This document shows, one piece after another, positions 32,515 to 41,300 of a stretch of DNA of 45,210 bases. Source of the DNA: Akkermansia sp. Its GTDB lineage: Bacteria > Verrucomicrobiota > Verrucomicrobiia > Verrucomicrobiales > Akkermansiaceae. Made by a program: the position numbers and the translations under genes. Location: NCBI GenBank assembly GCA_017555025.1, contig JAFZHC010000021.1, positions 1 through 45,210 of the forward strand, given 5' to 3'. The notes beneath the pieces were generated by a model. The model saw only the letters and a program-made list of their open reading frames with translations. It had not been told where the DNA came from and did not search any database. Each line of letters begins with the position of its first letter. Within the stretch, counting starts at the first letter, position 1.

Positions 32515-33453
32515 ATGTCTGAGCCTATTTTGAAAGTGACGGACCTTGTGCGGCATTTCAGTGCGGTGAAGGCCGTTGATGGAATTTCGTTTGAACTGAA
32601 AGCCGGGCAGTCCGTGGGGCTTATCGGAGCTAACGGTTCGGGGAAAACTACGACCATGCGCCTGTTGACGACTCTGGATTTGCCGGATAGTGGCTCTATT
32701 GAGTTTGAAGGAATTGATGCCTTGGCATATCCCGAGAAGGTTCGAGCCCGCATTGGCTGGATGCCCGATGAGCTTGTGCCGGTCGAGCATACAACGGTTT
32801 CGGATTATATTGACTTTTTTGCACGTGCGTATGGCCTGACCGGCAGTAAGCGCGTGGCTGAGGTTAAGCGAGTGTTGGTTTTCTGTGGTATAGAGGAACT
32901 GAGCAAGCGTTATATCAACAAATTATCCAAGGGGCAAACGCAGCGTTTATCTCTTGCCAGAACTTTAATTGGTAACCCGGATTTTCTGGTGATGGATGAA
33001 CCCGCTGCCGGGTTGGACCCTCAGGCTCGACTTGAGTTTAAGCAATTGGTTCGAGCCTTGCAACAACAGGGAAAAACGCTGCTTATCAGCTCTCACATTT
33101 TGTCTGAACTGGCAGAGATGTGTGATTCTATGATTTTCATGGACAAGGGGCATGTTATTCGTCGTGGCTCCCAAGAGGAACTGGTGGCCGGAGATGAGCC
33201 CGGCACTCTTTACAGTTTGCGTTGTGTGGGGGATTCTGCTCCGTTACTGGCATATCTGGCGATGAGTAAAGATTGGCGGGGGGCTGTATGCCAAGCGGAC
33301 GGTTCGGTGTTGGTTACTTGCCTGGCACCTGATGATGAGGCTCGAGCCGGAGCTCTGCGTGCTTTGTGTGCAGAGAATCTGATATGGGAGGCAAGTTGTC
33401 GCCGCCGCAACCTTGAGGAAACGTTTGTGAACATTTTACAGGAACAGAGATGA
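32515..33453 (+). CDS. ABC transporter ATP-binding protein
   Basis: A 312-residue ATPase: Walker A GANGSGKTT (38-46), signature LSKGQTQR (137-144), Walker B FLVMDEP (157-163) and the switch histidine in SSHILSE. It resembles the ABC-2 export class (CcmA/GldA-like) with an extra C-terminal regulatory part of about 90 residues. It energises the membrane protein next to it, whose start overlaps its stop as ATGA. It follows the giant adhesin gene, but a terminator and a new promoter separate them. Substrate unknown. Confidence 0.92.
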   Translation: MSEPILKVTDLVRHFSAVKAVDGISFELKAGQSVGLIGANGSGKTTTMRLLTTLDLPDSGSIEFEGIDALAYPEKVRARIGWMPDELVPVEHTTVSDYIDFFARAYGLTGSKRVAEVKRVLVFCGIEELSKRYINKLSKGQTQRLSLARTLIGNPDFLVMDEPAAGLDPQARLEFKQLVRALQQQGKTLLISSHILSELAEMCDSMIFMDKGHVIRRGSQEELVAGDEPGTLYSLRCVGDSAPLLAYLAMSKDWRGAVCQADGSVLVTCLAPDDEARAGALRALCAENLIWEASCRRRNLEETFVNILQEQR

Positions 33454-34901
33454 ATAAGTATTTTTCTGATTATCTGCCGCCCGCTCTGGTACGGGATTTT
33501 CGTCGCAGCCTGCGCTCTCGCGGGTATGTGCTGATGCTGTTGATTGCTGTGCTGGTAGCGGTTTGGGTTCAGTATGATGCCATAGCGCAGCTCCCTGAGT
33601 CCAAAAGCATGGGTGGCGGGACAACGCTCACGATGATTGGAGTGTTCCTTTTTTGGTGTATTATTCCTCATCGCGCCGGTCGTGCAGTGCTGGCTGATTG
33701 CCGGGTGAAGAGTGCCAATTACATGATGTTGACACCGCTGAGCTCGCGTCATATTGTGTGGAGCACTTGGTTCTCGGCAGTTGTTCAGCTGTTGATTGTC
33801 GGTGGTATCGGGGCTCTCATTCTCTGGTGGAGACAGGTCGCTACACCTGATATGCCGCTGACGGAGGCTTCTCTTTTTTCGTTGACGGGCTCGTTGTTCC
33901 CGGGGGTGCCGTTTTTCTCATGGCAACCGGTGACTTTCACTCAGGTATGGGTGATTTATGCGTTGATGTTGGGGGTGGGCGCTCTTCTCTGTGCTGTTTT
34001 TATGAGCCTTGCACAAATGAGCACTTTTACCCGCTTGATAGTTATTTGTGCCATGGCAACGGTAGCTCTCAGTTGGGGAATGGCGCAGATTACGACTATA
34101 TTAGATTCCGGTCGCTCGCCGGCGGATATATTGCTCGCCGGGGTCTCAGGTATTTCTCTCTGGTGCCGTCTGGCCGATGCTGCTTTGGTGCTGTGGGTGT
34201 TGCTGGAGCTGGCTCGCCGTAGTTATGCCTCGCCCGCAGAAAATTGCTCGTGGGGGCTGCGTTTGTGGGCTCTGGCACCGATGGTTCTTGTAGCAGCTCT
34301 TCATTACGCTGCTCCGGAGGAGTCGGAACTGATGACGGAACAACTGGAGTTCTCAGTGGCTATGGGCTTGGTTATCTGCTTGTGCGATGCTCTGCTGCCG
34401 ACCTATTCTTTGCCGGGGCATGGCAGACGCACCTGGCCCTTGCTGCCTTCCTATCTGCAAACGCCCGGTTTGGGGCAGGCTGCATTTTTTCTGGTGCTTG
34501 TGCTGGCAGCTAACTGGGGTGTACATGTGTGGCAGATGCAGGAGAGCTCCGTGCCTTATCTGTTGAATAAAGGCCTTTCTGCCGAGTGGATGGATGGGCT
34601 GCATTCGCTGCGTCTTCTGTATGCACTGCTTTGCGCGTTGCTGCTGACGGACTTGCTGTGTGGCTCCATGAATGCCAATCGACCGACTGTTTTTGCTGTG
34701 CTTTTGCTCGGATTGGATATAGTAGCCGGCTTTGTTGCTCCTGGTGCGACTCAGGATGTGTACCTCAGTTCAGTTATCCCTTGTAGTGAGGTGCTACTTC
34801 AGATTAAGACGGCAGAGCAATTGACTGTTTGCTCTGCTGTTTCGGCTGCCTGTTGTCTGCTGATGCTTGCGGGGCTGATATTCCGCGGGCGCCGCAGTTG
34901 A
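33450..34901 (+). CDS. ABC transporter membrane protein
   Basis: A 483-residue integral membrane protein with about ten to twelve hydrophobic helices spread over its length. It opens with a soluble YLPPALVRDFRRSLRSRGY stretch before the first helix, typical of ABC-2 permease subunits. It has no recognisable substrate motif. It overlaps the ATPase gene and the pair would work as an exporter or membrane-remodelling transporter. A preceding GGAACAGAG is one of the few sites here that looks like a weak ribosome-binding sequence. Confidence 0.85.
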   Translation: MNKYFSDYLPPALVRDFRRSLRSRGYVLMLLIAVLVAVWVQYDAIAQLPESKSMGGGTTLTMIGVFLFWCIIPHRAGRAVLADCRVKSANYMMLTPLSSRHIVWSTWFSAVVQLLIVGGIGALILWWRQVATPDMPLTEASLFSLTGSLFPGVPFFSWQPVTFTQVWVIYALMLGVGALLCAVFMSLAQMSTFTRLIVICAMATVALSWGMAQITTILDSGRSPADILLAGVSGISLWCRLADAALVLWVLLELARRSYASPAENCSWGLRLWALAPMVLVAALHYAAPEESELMTEQLEFSVAMGLVICLCDALLPTYSLPGHGRRTWPLLPSYLQTPGLGQAAFFLVLVLAANWGVHVWQMQESSVPYLLNKGLSAEWMDGLHSLRLLYALLCALLLTDLLCGSMNANRPTVFAVLLLGLDIVAGFVAPGATQDVYLSSVIPCSEVLLQIKTAEQLTVCSAVSAACCLLMLAGLIFRGRRS

Positions 34902-34928
34902 TTTTATCGATGGCCGATACGATAACAG

Positions 34929-34965
34929 AAAAGCCGCTCCTCCAGAGATGGAGGAGCGGCTTTTT
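34929..34965. terminator. Bidirectional terminator
   Basis: A 15-bp perfect stem (34929-34943 with 34950-34964) with a 6-nt loop between convergent genes, with A and T runs at its edges. Confidence 0.88.
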
Positions 34966-34988
34966 GGTAACGTACTCAAGTACGCTAT

Positions 34989-37223
34989 TTAGTTCTTTTT
35001 AAGGTTTACACGTACGCGAATGGTCTGACTGTCGCCGGTGGTGGTAATGGTGCCGTCCACGCGGTCAATCACAGTAGCAATCGTTTCGAGAACCTGAGCC
35101 GCAGTTTCAATTTCATCGTGAGAGTCCTGGAGAGAAGGCTCTTCGTCGCTTTCAGCGATGAATTCCTCTTCTTCTTCAGAATAGTACTCTTCATCATCGG
35201 TTTCGATTTCCTCTTCCTCAGCCTCGCCCTCAACGCCCAAGCGTAAAGGCTCGGCAGCGGCTTTTGCGGCTGCATTGAGTTCATTGGCGATACCTCGGAC
35301 GGTTTTGGCCAGCGGATCAAACTTCAGCGAGAATACCGCACCGGCGAAATCCATATTGCCGGTAGCAGAGGTAACGAGCTCTGCATTGTAAACAGAGGAC
35401 GAGCCTGCGGCAAGTGCGGTATCGCTCACGGTGAGATTGGGCACCATGTCGGGCGTAAACCAAGGAAGCGCTACGGAGTAGGAGGTGGCATTGCCAACCG
35501 GCGTTGGAACGATGGGCAACATCTGAACAACGGTTGGGTCGCTGCCGAGCTTGGTTGCAACACCTGCCGCAAAGTTGAGCAGGCTCTGCCAACCATCACT
35601 CAGTTTGGTGCGGTCGGTTACACCGGAGTAGAAGCTGATGCGGGGGATTTTGGTGGTATTGCCGGGGGCTCCGCCGAGGATGGCAGGCATGGAGCCGGCG
35701 CTGTCGATGACAATGGCAGAGCTATTGCCAAGTCCGCTGCCGATGGAGCCGAAGATATTGCAAAGTTCTTTGCACTCAGGGAGGAAGGCGAGGGCGGCCT
35801 CCTGTTCCTCTAAGCCGACCTTGTATTCATCTTTTATGCTTGCACAATACCCACTGTAAGCGTTGACAACAGCATCGATAATGTCGGTGCAGGTGGGAAT
35901 GGCGGCAATCGTAGCAGAGGTTTGCTCTGCATAGAAGATGGTGTCGGGTTTGTCTGCCTGAGCGGTAAGGCTCAGTTTGCCGGGAGCGTAGCTAATCCCC
36001 TGACTATTGCCGGTATACTGCAACTCAATGCTGTTCTTGCCTTTCCAGATTTGGCAGAGGTCAGGTACATTTCCTGTGGGGATAAGCAGGCTCTTAGCTG
36101 CGGTCAGGAGCATGTTGACGCTACCGGCAGCGGCTTCGAATGTGGCCTTCTCTGCATCGGTCGCGGCGGCGGCCATGGCCGTGAATGTATCAGCAACCAG
36201 CTGAGCTATCTGAACGTGGGGGGTGTACTGAATTTCTGCGATATTCTGCAGCATGGCCGGAGCCGTGTAACTCAGCATGACGGGAGATTTGTCCAGATTG
36301 GCATCGGCTGCCTGTACGCCGGGCGTGTTGAGAATCGATTCTTCTGCCGTGGCGGGCAGTTTGATATCGTCAGGGTTTTCAGCGATGACGCCGATGATTG
36401 CATTGCCCTGTTGGCGGAGCACGACATAAACGTCGCTTCGCTTATCGATAGCGGCTGACAGGATTTTTTGCTCTTCACTCAGCTCCTTCAGAACATACGT
36501 GTCCTTCTCGTCGTCAAATTCATAGTCGGGATCAATGAACGATTCACCTCTGATATCGAGCTTGATGCCGCTGAACCCGTTGACGTCAACAGGGGTGCGC
36601 AGCTCCTCCTTGCTGTCGGGCTCGATGTCGGAGGTAAGTGCCTCCAGAATCATCGGGTAATACTCTGCAAGTGTAGCCTCGCTCTGGGGCTTACCTGTCA
36701 ATACCACATAGATGGGGGGAAGTTTTGTGTCAGATATGTTCTTGATGGCGGCTTCCTTCGTTGCTTTTACGTAGTTGTCAGCCAATTGACTGATGATGGC
36801 AGCCATGGGAGCTTTGGCATAGTGCCCCCAATCGATTTGGGGAAGGGGCTCCATCTTGCCGTCAATGCCTGTCTTACAGGCTATCATCGGGATGGCTGCT
36901 TTAATTGCATCTGCGGTGCCTTTGCCTGTGGCAATGGCGAGACTGTCCAGAACCATCAGCTCAGCAGGTGCTTGCTCGCCGCCAAGCTGGGCAGCAGAGT
37001 TCACAATGCCGGCAAGATCGTTGATGGTGACGACGCTCTCAACATCGGTCGGGATGAGAGCCAGGGCAGGATAAGCTGCTGCTCGCTGGGTCGGGGTGGC
37101 CGTGGCGGTCGTTGCAGGGGTAGCCATATCTGTGTATACCTGAGCGACCGGGGCTGTGCTCTGCTGCGCATAAAGGGGGGCAACAGTCGCAGCCATCAGC
37201 ATGAGGGTGGTGCGCATATTCAT
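34989..37223 (-). CDS. Large secreted protein of unknown function with acidic tail
   Basis: A 744-residue protein with a signal peptide (MNMRTTLMLMAATVAPLYAQQ). The body is an alpha/beta mix that opens with ALIPTDVESVVTINDLAGI and repeats short alternating strand-helix units; the style recalls envelope proteins of the DUF3352 kind but I cannot claim the family. Near the C-terminus lies a very acidic stretch (about 660-700) rich in Glu and Asp. The start is the ATG at 37223, three bases after the predicted transcript start; the longer frame to 37400 would run through the promoter. It is a single gene. Confidence 0.8.
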   Translation of the reverse strand: MNMRTTLMLMAATVAPLYAQQSTAPVAQVYTDMATPATTATATPTQRAAAYPALALIPTDVESVVTINDLAGIVNSAAQLGGEQAPAELMVLDSLAIATGKGTADAIKAAIPMIACKTGIDGKMEPLPQIDWGHYAKAPMAAIISQLADNYVKATKEAAIKNISDTKLPPIYVVLTGKPQSEATLAEYYPMILEALTSDIEPDSKEELRTPVDVNGFSGIKLDIRGESFIDPDYEFDDEKDTYVLKELSEEQKILSAAIDKRSDVYVVLRQQGNAIIGVIAENPDDIKLPATAEESILNTPGVQAADANLDKSPVMLSYTAPAMLQNIAEIQYTPHVQIAQLVADTFTAMAAAATDAEKATFEAAAGSVNMLLTAAKSLLIPTGNVPDLCQIWKGKNSIELQYTGNSQGISYAPGKLSLTAQADKPDTIFYAEQTSATIAAIPTCTDIIDAVVNAYSGYCASIKDEYKVGLEEQEAALAFLPECKELCNIFGSIGSGLGNSSAIVIDSAGSMPAILGGAPGNTTKIPRISFYSGVTDRTKLSDGWQSLLNFAAGVATKLGSDPTVVQMLPIVPTPVGNATSYSVALPWFTPDMVPNLTVSDTALAAGSSSVYNAELVTSATGNMDFAGAVFSLKFDPLAKTVRGIANELNAAAKAAAEPLRLGVEGEAEEEEIETDDEEYYSEEEEEFIAESDEEPSLQDSHDEIETAAQVLETIATVIDRVDGTITTTGDSQTIRVRVNLKKN

Positions 37224-37232
37224 AGTACCCCC

Positions 37233-37260
37233 ATTATAGAAAAATATAGGTTCTTGTAAA
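37233..37260 (-). promoter_or_regulatory. Promoter of the 744-residue secreted protein gene
   Basis: On the minus strand, TTTACA (37255-37260), 16 nt, perfect TATAAT (37233-37238), with 9 nt to the ATG at 37223; leader about 3 nt. It fixes the start choice. Confidence 0.7.
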
Positions 37261-37300
37261 GAGAAAAAATCAGACTGACACAGCCTCTGAGACAGCCACC

Positions 37301-38644
37301 TTAGCGGCGGCGGGATTTTCGACTGTTGACGGGGTGGAGGAAACAAAGAGCTACTGCCAGAGCACCCCAGGTGAGAACTGCATTGCTGATGTGGAACCAC
37401 TTGCCGCGCAGCTGCATCTCGTAGGCGAACCAGAATATGCCTGCAAGTAAGGCAAGCATGAAGAGCTTGCGCAGAATACCCGGGAGGAAGGGAAGAAGAC
37501 GCACCGCAAAGAGGGCAGTCAATGCCAATAAGCTGACGTTAAGCCAGCCGGCCCGCGGTACGTAACGCATAAGCGAGAGCCCCGGTGCACCCGGTCGAAC
37601 ATGTTGCTCTACAATTTCTGTACCGCACAATTGAGAAATGGTTGCTGCAATCTGAGCAGGACGTCGGCTCTCCGGGGTGCCATCGATGGGTTGAGTCAGC
37701 AGAGCAATCGTCGGAGAGCCGGCTGATGGCGGGGCTGCCTGTCCGTCTACTACGTCGGCCAGTCGGATGGCTGTGGTTTGAGGCGCCTGCAGGCGGGTGC
37801 GTCCGTGTTCATCCAAGGGCAATACTTCCTTACCTAGGCGGATTTCTTTACCCGGTTTAACGTGAATGTCTGCTGCACTATAACCTTTTATCAGTAGAGC
37901 CAATCGCAACGGCAGAGTGGGGATAACTTCTCCGTTCCACCTCATCAATAGTGGGTAAGATCGTTCGTTAGCTGTTTGCGGTTGGGTGGTCAGACGTTCA
38001 TCATCCAGCCAGTCGGGAGCCCAGCAGAGTTCCTGTGCTTCGGCGGCTTGCATGAGCTCGTTTTCAATAGCGCGGTTGGCTGCCGGTAAACCGGTGGCAT
38101 CTCCCTCAATCTGGGTCGACGGGATGACAAAACTGCGCAGCACAGTAGGGGTGAAGTCGGCGTCTGCCGCAGTTCGGCCTCGCAGGCCAACTACGGCGTG
38201 GTCAAAATGCTGTAAGCCTAAGCACACCATTTGGCGGGCAATGGCTGACGATTTACCTTCCCACGAAAGGGGGGCGCTCACGCCGAGATGTTTAACCCCT
38301 TGCTCGGCCAGTTTTTGCAGCAGAACTGCCATGTCCTGCGGCCCAAGCGGGAGTGCCGCAAAGCAATTGGTGGCGGATTGGGTATCAACTTCGATGGTGC
38401 CTACAAGCGGGTATTCCGTTCGGCGGGTTTCAAATTGCTCATCTGCTTCGTTAGGTGCGGTTTGTCCCGGGTGCAGTAGGTGCAGTATGCGCTCCTCCGG
38501 TTTTTGGCCGAGCAGTTCAGCGGCTGTATTGTAAAGGTAAACGTCGGCCTGCTCAAAGCGGTCGCGGGTGTAAAAACATACAGCAACAACCACCAGAAGC
38601 CAGAAAAAACTGCGCCATTTACTCAGATAACGCTTTCCAGCCAT
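37301..38644 (-). CDS. CHASE2-domain membrane sensor without output domain
   Basis: A 447-residue protein. One N-terminal membrane segment (about 12-28) is followed by an extracytoplasmic CHASE2-like domain with LLQKLAEQGVKHLGVSAPL, SYPLLMRWNGEVIPTLPLRLA, IRLGKEVLPLDEHGR and IRLADVVDGQ, all typical. Three C-terminal membrane segments follow and the protein ends at once with SRKSRRR. CHASE2 proteins normally continue into a cyclase, kinase or similar; here there is none. The start at 38644 is the ATG leading straight into the first membrane segment, overlapping the kinase gene by 22 nt. Confidence 0.8.
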   Translation of the reverse strand: MAGKRYLSKWRSFFWLLVVVAVCFYTRDRFEQADVYLYNTAAELLGQKPEERILHLLHPGQTAPNEADEQFETRRTEYPLVGTIEVDTQSATNCFAALPLGPQDMAVLLQKLAEQGVKHLGVSAPLSWEGKSSAIARQMVCLGLQHFDHAVVGLRGRTAADADFTPTVLRSFVIPSTQIEGDATGLPAANRAIENELMQAAEAQELCWAPDWLDDERLTTQPQTANERSYPLLMRWNGEVIPTLPLRLALLIKGYSAADIHVKPGKEIRLGKEVLPLDEHGRTRLQAPQTTAIRLADVVDGQAAPPSAGSPTIALLTQPIDGTPESRRPAQIAATISQLCGTEIVEQHVRPGAPGLSLMRYVPRAGWLNVSLLALTALFAVRLLPFLPGILRKLFMLALLAGIFWFAYEMQLRGKWFHISNAVLTWGALAVALCFLHPVNSRKSRRR

Positions 38645-39588
38645 CGGGCAACGTCTGCTACAGGTGAGCCGACAGGTACACGGGCGGCAATCTGCCGCAG
38701 TTTGCTCAGCCCCGTCGGTATCAGGCTGAGGTACCACTCTTTGTGTTGATTGTAGCCAATGTTGGCATAGGCCCCGAGAGCCTGCATGAGGCGCTGCATG
38801 GCGCAGGCGCAGAAGATGTGTTCATCAGGGGCTGCTCCTTTCATCTCGGCGTAAAGGCCGAAAAGTTCATTGCTCTCTTCCTCCGATAAATTCATGTAGG
38901 GATCGTAGATGAGCGAGGCTATGTCGTACTCAGCCAACCCCAAGCGCATGCCCTGAAAATCGATAAGATATGCCAGCCCTCCTTGCAGCATGATATTCTG
39001 GCTCTGAAAATCACGGTGTATGGGGACTCCGGGGAGGCTTGCCAAATTATTAGCCATACGTTGCATGGCCGGTTCATTCTTCAGCAAATCAGCGGGATAT
39101 CCCAGATGGCGTGTCAACAGATGTTCGGCAAAGTATTCCTGCTCCCATCGGTACATGTCGGCATTGAAAGCCGGTTGCAGAGGCCAGTCCGGTCGAAGAT
39201 TGTGCAGGGGGATAAGAGCGCGAAGGGCTTTTGCATAGGCTGTTTTTCTGATGGGCCATGGGGCGTCTTTAAGGCTGAGCAAATCTTGTGTGCCCAAGTC
39301 CTGAACGAGGCATGCACCACATCCTTGGCCTAAATCGATTTCCGCAAGTAGTTGCGGCACTTGAACGCCAGCTGCCGCAAGCCCTTTTGCGGCCGGAACA
39401 AATGATGCGTTATCCGCTCGATTAGCAGTCCAGTATATGCCGAGTATACCTTGTGCACAAGGTGATGAGGAGCGCATAATGCTGCGCCCGGAAGCACCGG
39501 TTGCTATCAATTGCATACTATCCGGCAACACCTTGCAGCCAAGGTGTTGTTGCATGAGTGCTGCAATAGCCTGTGCGGGGGATGGCAT
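38623..39588 (-). CDS. Aminoglycoside phosphotransferase-family kinase, AmgK-like
   Basis: A 321-residue small-molecule kinase of the APH fold. The catalytic loop is HRDFQSQN (191-198) and the metal-binding loop IDFQG (209-213), followed by YDIASLIYDPY. This pattern is closest to AmgK, the N-acetylmuramate/N-acetylglucosamine anomeric kinase of peptidoglycan recycling, rather than to antibiotic kinases. The usual partner MurU is not next to it, so the substrate is an inference. It lies 12 nt after a membrane protein gene and overlaps the CHASE2 gene, forming a three-gene operon. Confidence 0.82.
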   Translation of the reverse strand: MPSPAQAIAALMQQHLGCKVLPDSMQLIATGASGRSIMRSSSPCAQGILGIYWTANRADNASFVPAAKGLAAAGVQVPQLLAEIDLGQGCGACLVQDLGTQDLLSLKDAPWPIRKTAYAKALRALIPLHNLRPDWPLQPAFNADMYRWEQEYFAEHLLTRHLGYPADLLKNEPAMQRMANNLASLPGVPIHRDFQSQNIMLQGGLAYLIDFQGMRLGLAEYDIASLIYDPYMNLSEEESNELFGLYAEMKGAAPDEHIFCACAMQRLMQALGAYANIGYNQHKEWYLSLIPTGLSKLRQIAARVPVGSPVADVARWLESVI

Positions 39589-39600
39589 AGCAATGAATGG

Positions 39601-40137
39601 TCAGTCGACTCGGAAGAAGCTCAAATCTCCTTCGCGCCGTTTGATTACGGGCTCTATTTTTTCAGCCGGTTCGGCAGCCTCTTGTGCGGCCGCTGCAGCT
39701 GCGGCGGTGGCGATGCTTGCTGCCTCTTCAATGGAGATTTCTGTTTTTTCCACAGAGGTGGATTTTTGCGGGAGAGTCGGCGTCATCTGCGGCATGGGAG
39801 AGGGGGAAGAAACATGGAAATAGCTACCCGTGGGGAGTGGTGCCGGCGGTTGCAATTTGCCGGGGGCTGCAGCAGCTGTTTTGGCGGTCGGGGTGGCCGT
39901 TGTTGTAGAAAAATTAGCGGAAATAATACCCTGACGCTCAATTAGAAGACTTATCTGTGTGAGCAGGTAAACCACTGCGGCTACAGCCAGAGGCCAAGCG
40001 GCCATGCAGATACCGGTGATGAATTCCATCTTGTCGGAAATCTGGCTCATATCTGATAGAAAGATGACGGTTGCAGCAATGCCACAGAATGCAAAAATGG
40101 CAGTAACTGCATAACCCATAATAACCGCTACGAACAT
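39601..40137 (-). CDS. Hypothetical membrane protein
   Basis: A 178-residue protein with two membrane segments close to the N-terminus (about 4-27 and 45-65). It then has a Thr/Ala/Pro-rich linker and a poly-alanine run (AATAAAAAAAQEAAEP), ending KRREGDLSFFRVD. The family is not recognised. It is first in the operon with the AmgK-like kinase and the CHASE2 protein. Its ATG coincides with the predicted transcript start. Confidence 0.78.
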   Translation of the reverse strand: MFVAVIMGYAVTAIFAFCGIAATVIFLSDMSQISDKMEFITGICMAAWPLAVAAVVYLLTQISLLIERQGIISANFSTTTATPTAKTAAAAPGKLQPPAPLPTGSYFHVSSPSPMPQMTPTLPQKSTSVEKTEISIEEAASIATAAAAAAAQEAAEPAEKIEPVIKRREGDLSFFRVD

Positions 40138-40143
40138 GCGCCG

Positions 40144-40171
40144 ATTGTACCAGATGAGGCTGAAGTGTCAA
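40144..40171 (-). promoter_or_regulatory. Leaderless promoter of the kinase-CHASE2 operon
   Basis: On the minus strand, perfect TTGACA (40166-40171), 16 nt, TACAAT (40144-40149). The predicted +1 is the A of the ATG at 40137. Confidence 0.8.
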
Positions 40172-40186
40172 TTCAAAACCCTCGGG

Positions 40187-40208
40187 CATTTCGTCATTTC
40201 GTCATTTG
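40187..40208. repeat. Short tandem repeat
   Basis: About two and a half copies of an 8-nt unit (CATTTCGT) between divergent genes. Probably trivial. Confidence 0.4.
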
Positions 40209-40254
40209 TCTGTGAAGTATGCGCAGAAACTTCTCGCCTTTGTCCGTGTATTTG

Positions 40255-40260
40255 CTATAA
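40255..40260 (+). promoter_or_regulatory. Possible extended -10 box of the aldo/keto reductase gene
   Basis: TGC-TATAAT, an extended -10 element, at about 40252-40260, with no good -35 box. A second extended element, TGG-TATTAT, lies 7 nt before the ATG at 40317 and would give a leaderless transcript. Confidence 0.35.
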
Positions 40261-40316
40261 TGGGCGAGCAGGGGTGGATATAGCGCTCGCTCCGATGTAC
40301 TGGTATTATTCTCGTT

Positions 40317-41291
40317 ATGGCTGATATGCAATATAGAAGGTGTGGTAAAAGTGGAGTGTTGCTTCCGGAAATATCTCTGGGTCTGTGGCATAATTTCGGG
40401 GCTGGAGCAGACGAGTCTGAATGTGGCTCTATGATTGCTCGCGCCATGGAATTGGGTATATGCCATTTTGATTTGGCAGATAATTATGGACCTCCTCCCG
40501 GTAGCGCTGAAGAAATGTTCGGGCGGCTGCTTAAAACTCAATTTGCATCTCGTCGTGATGAGATGTTTATTTCCACAAAGGCGGGGCATTTGATGTGGCC
40601 GGGCCCCTATGGTGATTGGGGATCCCGTAAGCATCTTCTTGCAGGGCTTGATCAATCATTGAAGCGCTTGCAGCTCGATTATGTGGATGTTTTTTATTCT
40701 CACCGTCCGGACCCGCACACTCCTTTGGAAGAAACGGTAGGGGCTCTGGTTCAGGCTGTTCGTAGTGGTAAGGCTCTGTATGTGGGGCTTTCGAAATATT
40801 CGCCATCGCAGTTTAATCGAGCATGCGAGATGCTGCGGGAAGAAAAGGTACCGTGCCTGCTCCACCAGTTCCGGTATAATTTGCTCGATCGCAGTTGTGA
40901 GGCTGCGGTGTTGCCCGAGCTTACGGAGCAGCAGACCGGTTCCATTGTTTTTTCTCCTCTGGCGCAGGGAATGCTGACCGGTAAATATCTTGCCGGAGTA
41001 CCTGAAAATAGTCGCGCGGCAGATGTCAGTTCTGTCTTTCTGGATGCCGATAAGGTAGCCGCAGACAGAGCGAGGGTGGAGGCATTGCAGCAAATTGCAG
41101 ACCGCGCAGGTATGCCTCTTACCCAGTTGGCTCTCCGTTGGCTTCTCCGTCGACCTGAAATAACTTCGGTGCTCATTGGCGCTCGTACTGTTAAACAGCT
41201 TGAGGACTGTGCATCGGCCTCCGCTCAGGACCCATTACCGCAGGAAATTCTGGCAGAGATAGATGCTTTGTCTGAGCAAGCGGCTCCGTGA
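40317..41291 (+). CDS. Aldo/keto reductase, YghZ/Gpr type
   Basis: NADPH-dependent reductase of 324 residues. It aligns nearly throughout with Escherichia coli YghZ (L-glyceraldehyde 3-phosphate reductase): MQYRRCGKSGVLLPEISLGL at the start, the catalytic Asp/Tyr in FDLADNYGPPPGSAEE, Lys in FISTKAGHLMWPGPYG, His in FYSHRPDPHTP, and the coenzyme loop SVLIGARTVKQLE. Cytosolic. The methylglyoxal and lactaldehyde activities known for this class are possible here but not shown. It is followed by an acyltransferase gene 9 nt downstream. Confidence 0.93.
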   Translation: MADMQYRRCGKSGVLLPEISLGLWHNFGAGADESECGSMIARAMELGICHFDLADNYGPPPGSAEEMFGRLLKTQFASRRDEMFISTKAGHLMWPGPYGDWGSRKHLLAGLDQSLKRLQLDYVDVFYSHRPDPHTPLEETVGALVQAVRSGKALYVGLSKYSPSQFNRACEMLREEKVPCLLHQFRYNLLDRSCEAAVLPELTEQQTGSIVFSPLAQGMLTGKYLAGVPENSRAADVSSVFLDADKVAADRARVEALQQIADRAGMPLTQLALRWLLRRPEITSVLIGARTVKQLEDCASASAQDPLPQEILAEIDALSEQAAP

Positions 41292-41300
41292 TTTGAATAT

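Noticed and set aside
38623..39588. Antibiotic-resistance aminoglycoside kinase
   Set aside because: The catalytic-loop pattern and the operon with a CHASE2 protein fit a cell-wall sugar kinase better than a resistance enzyme.
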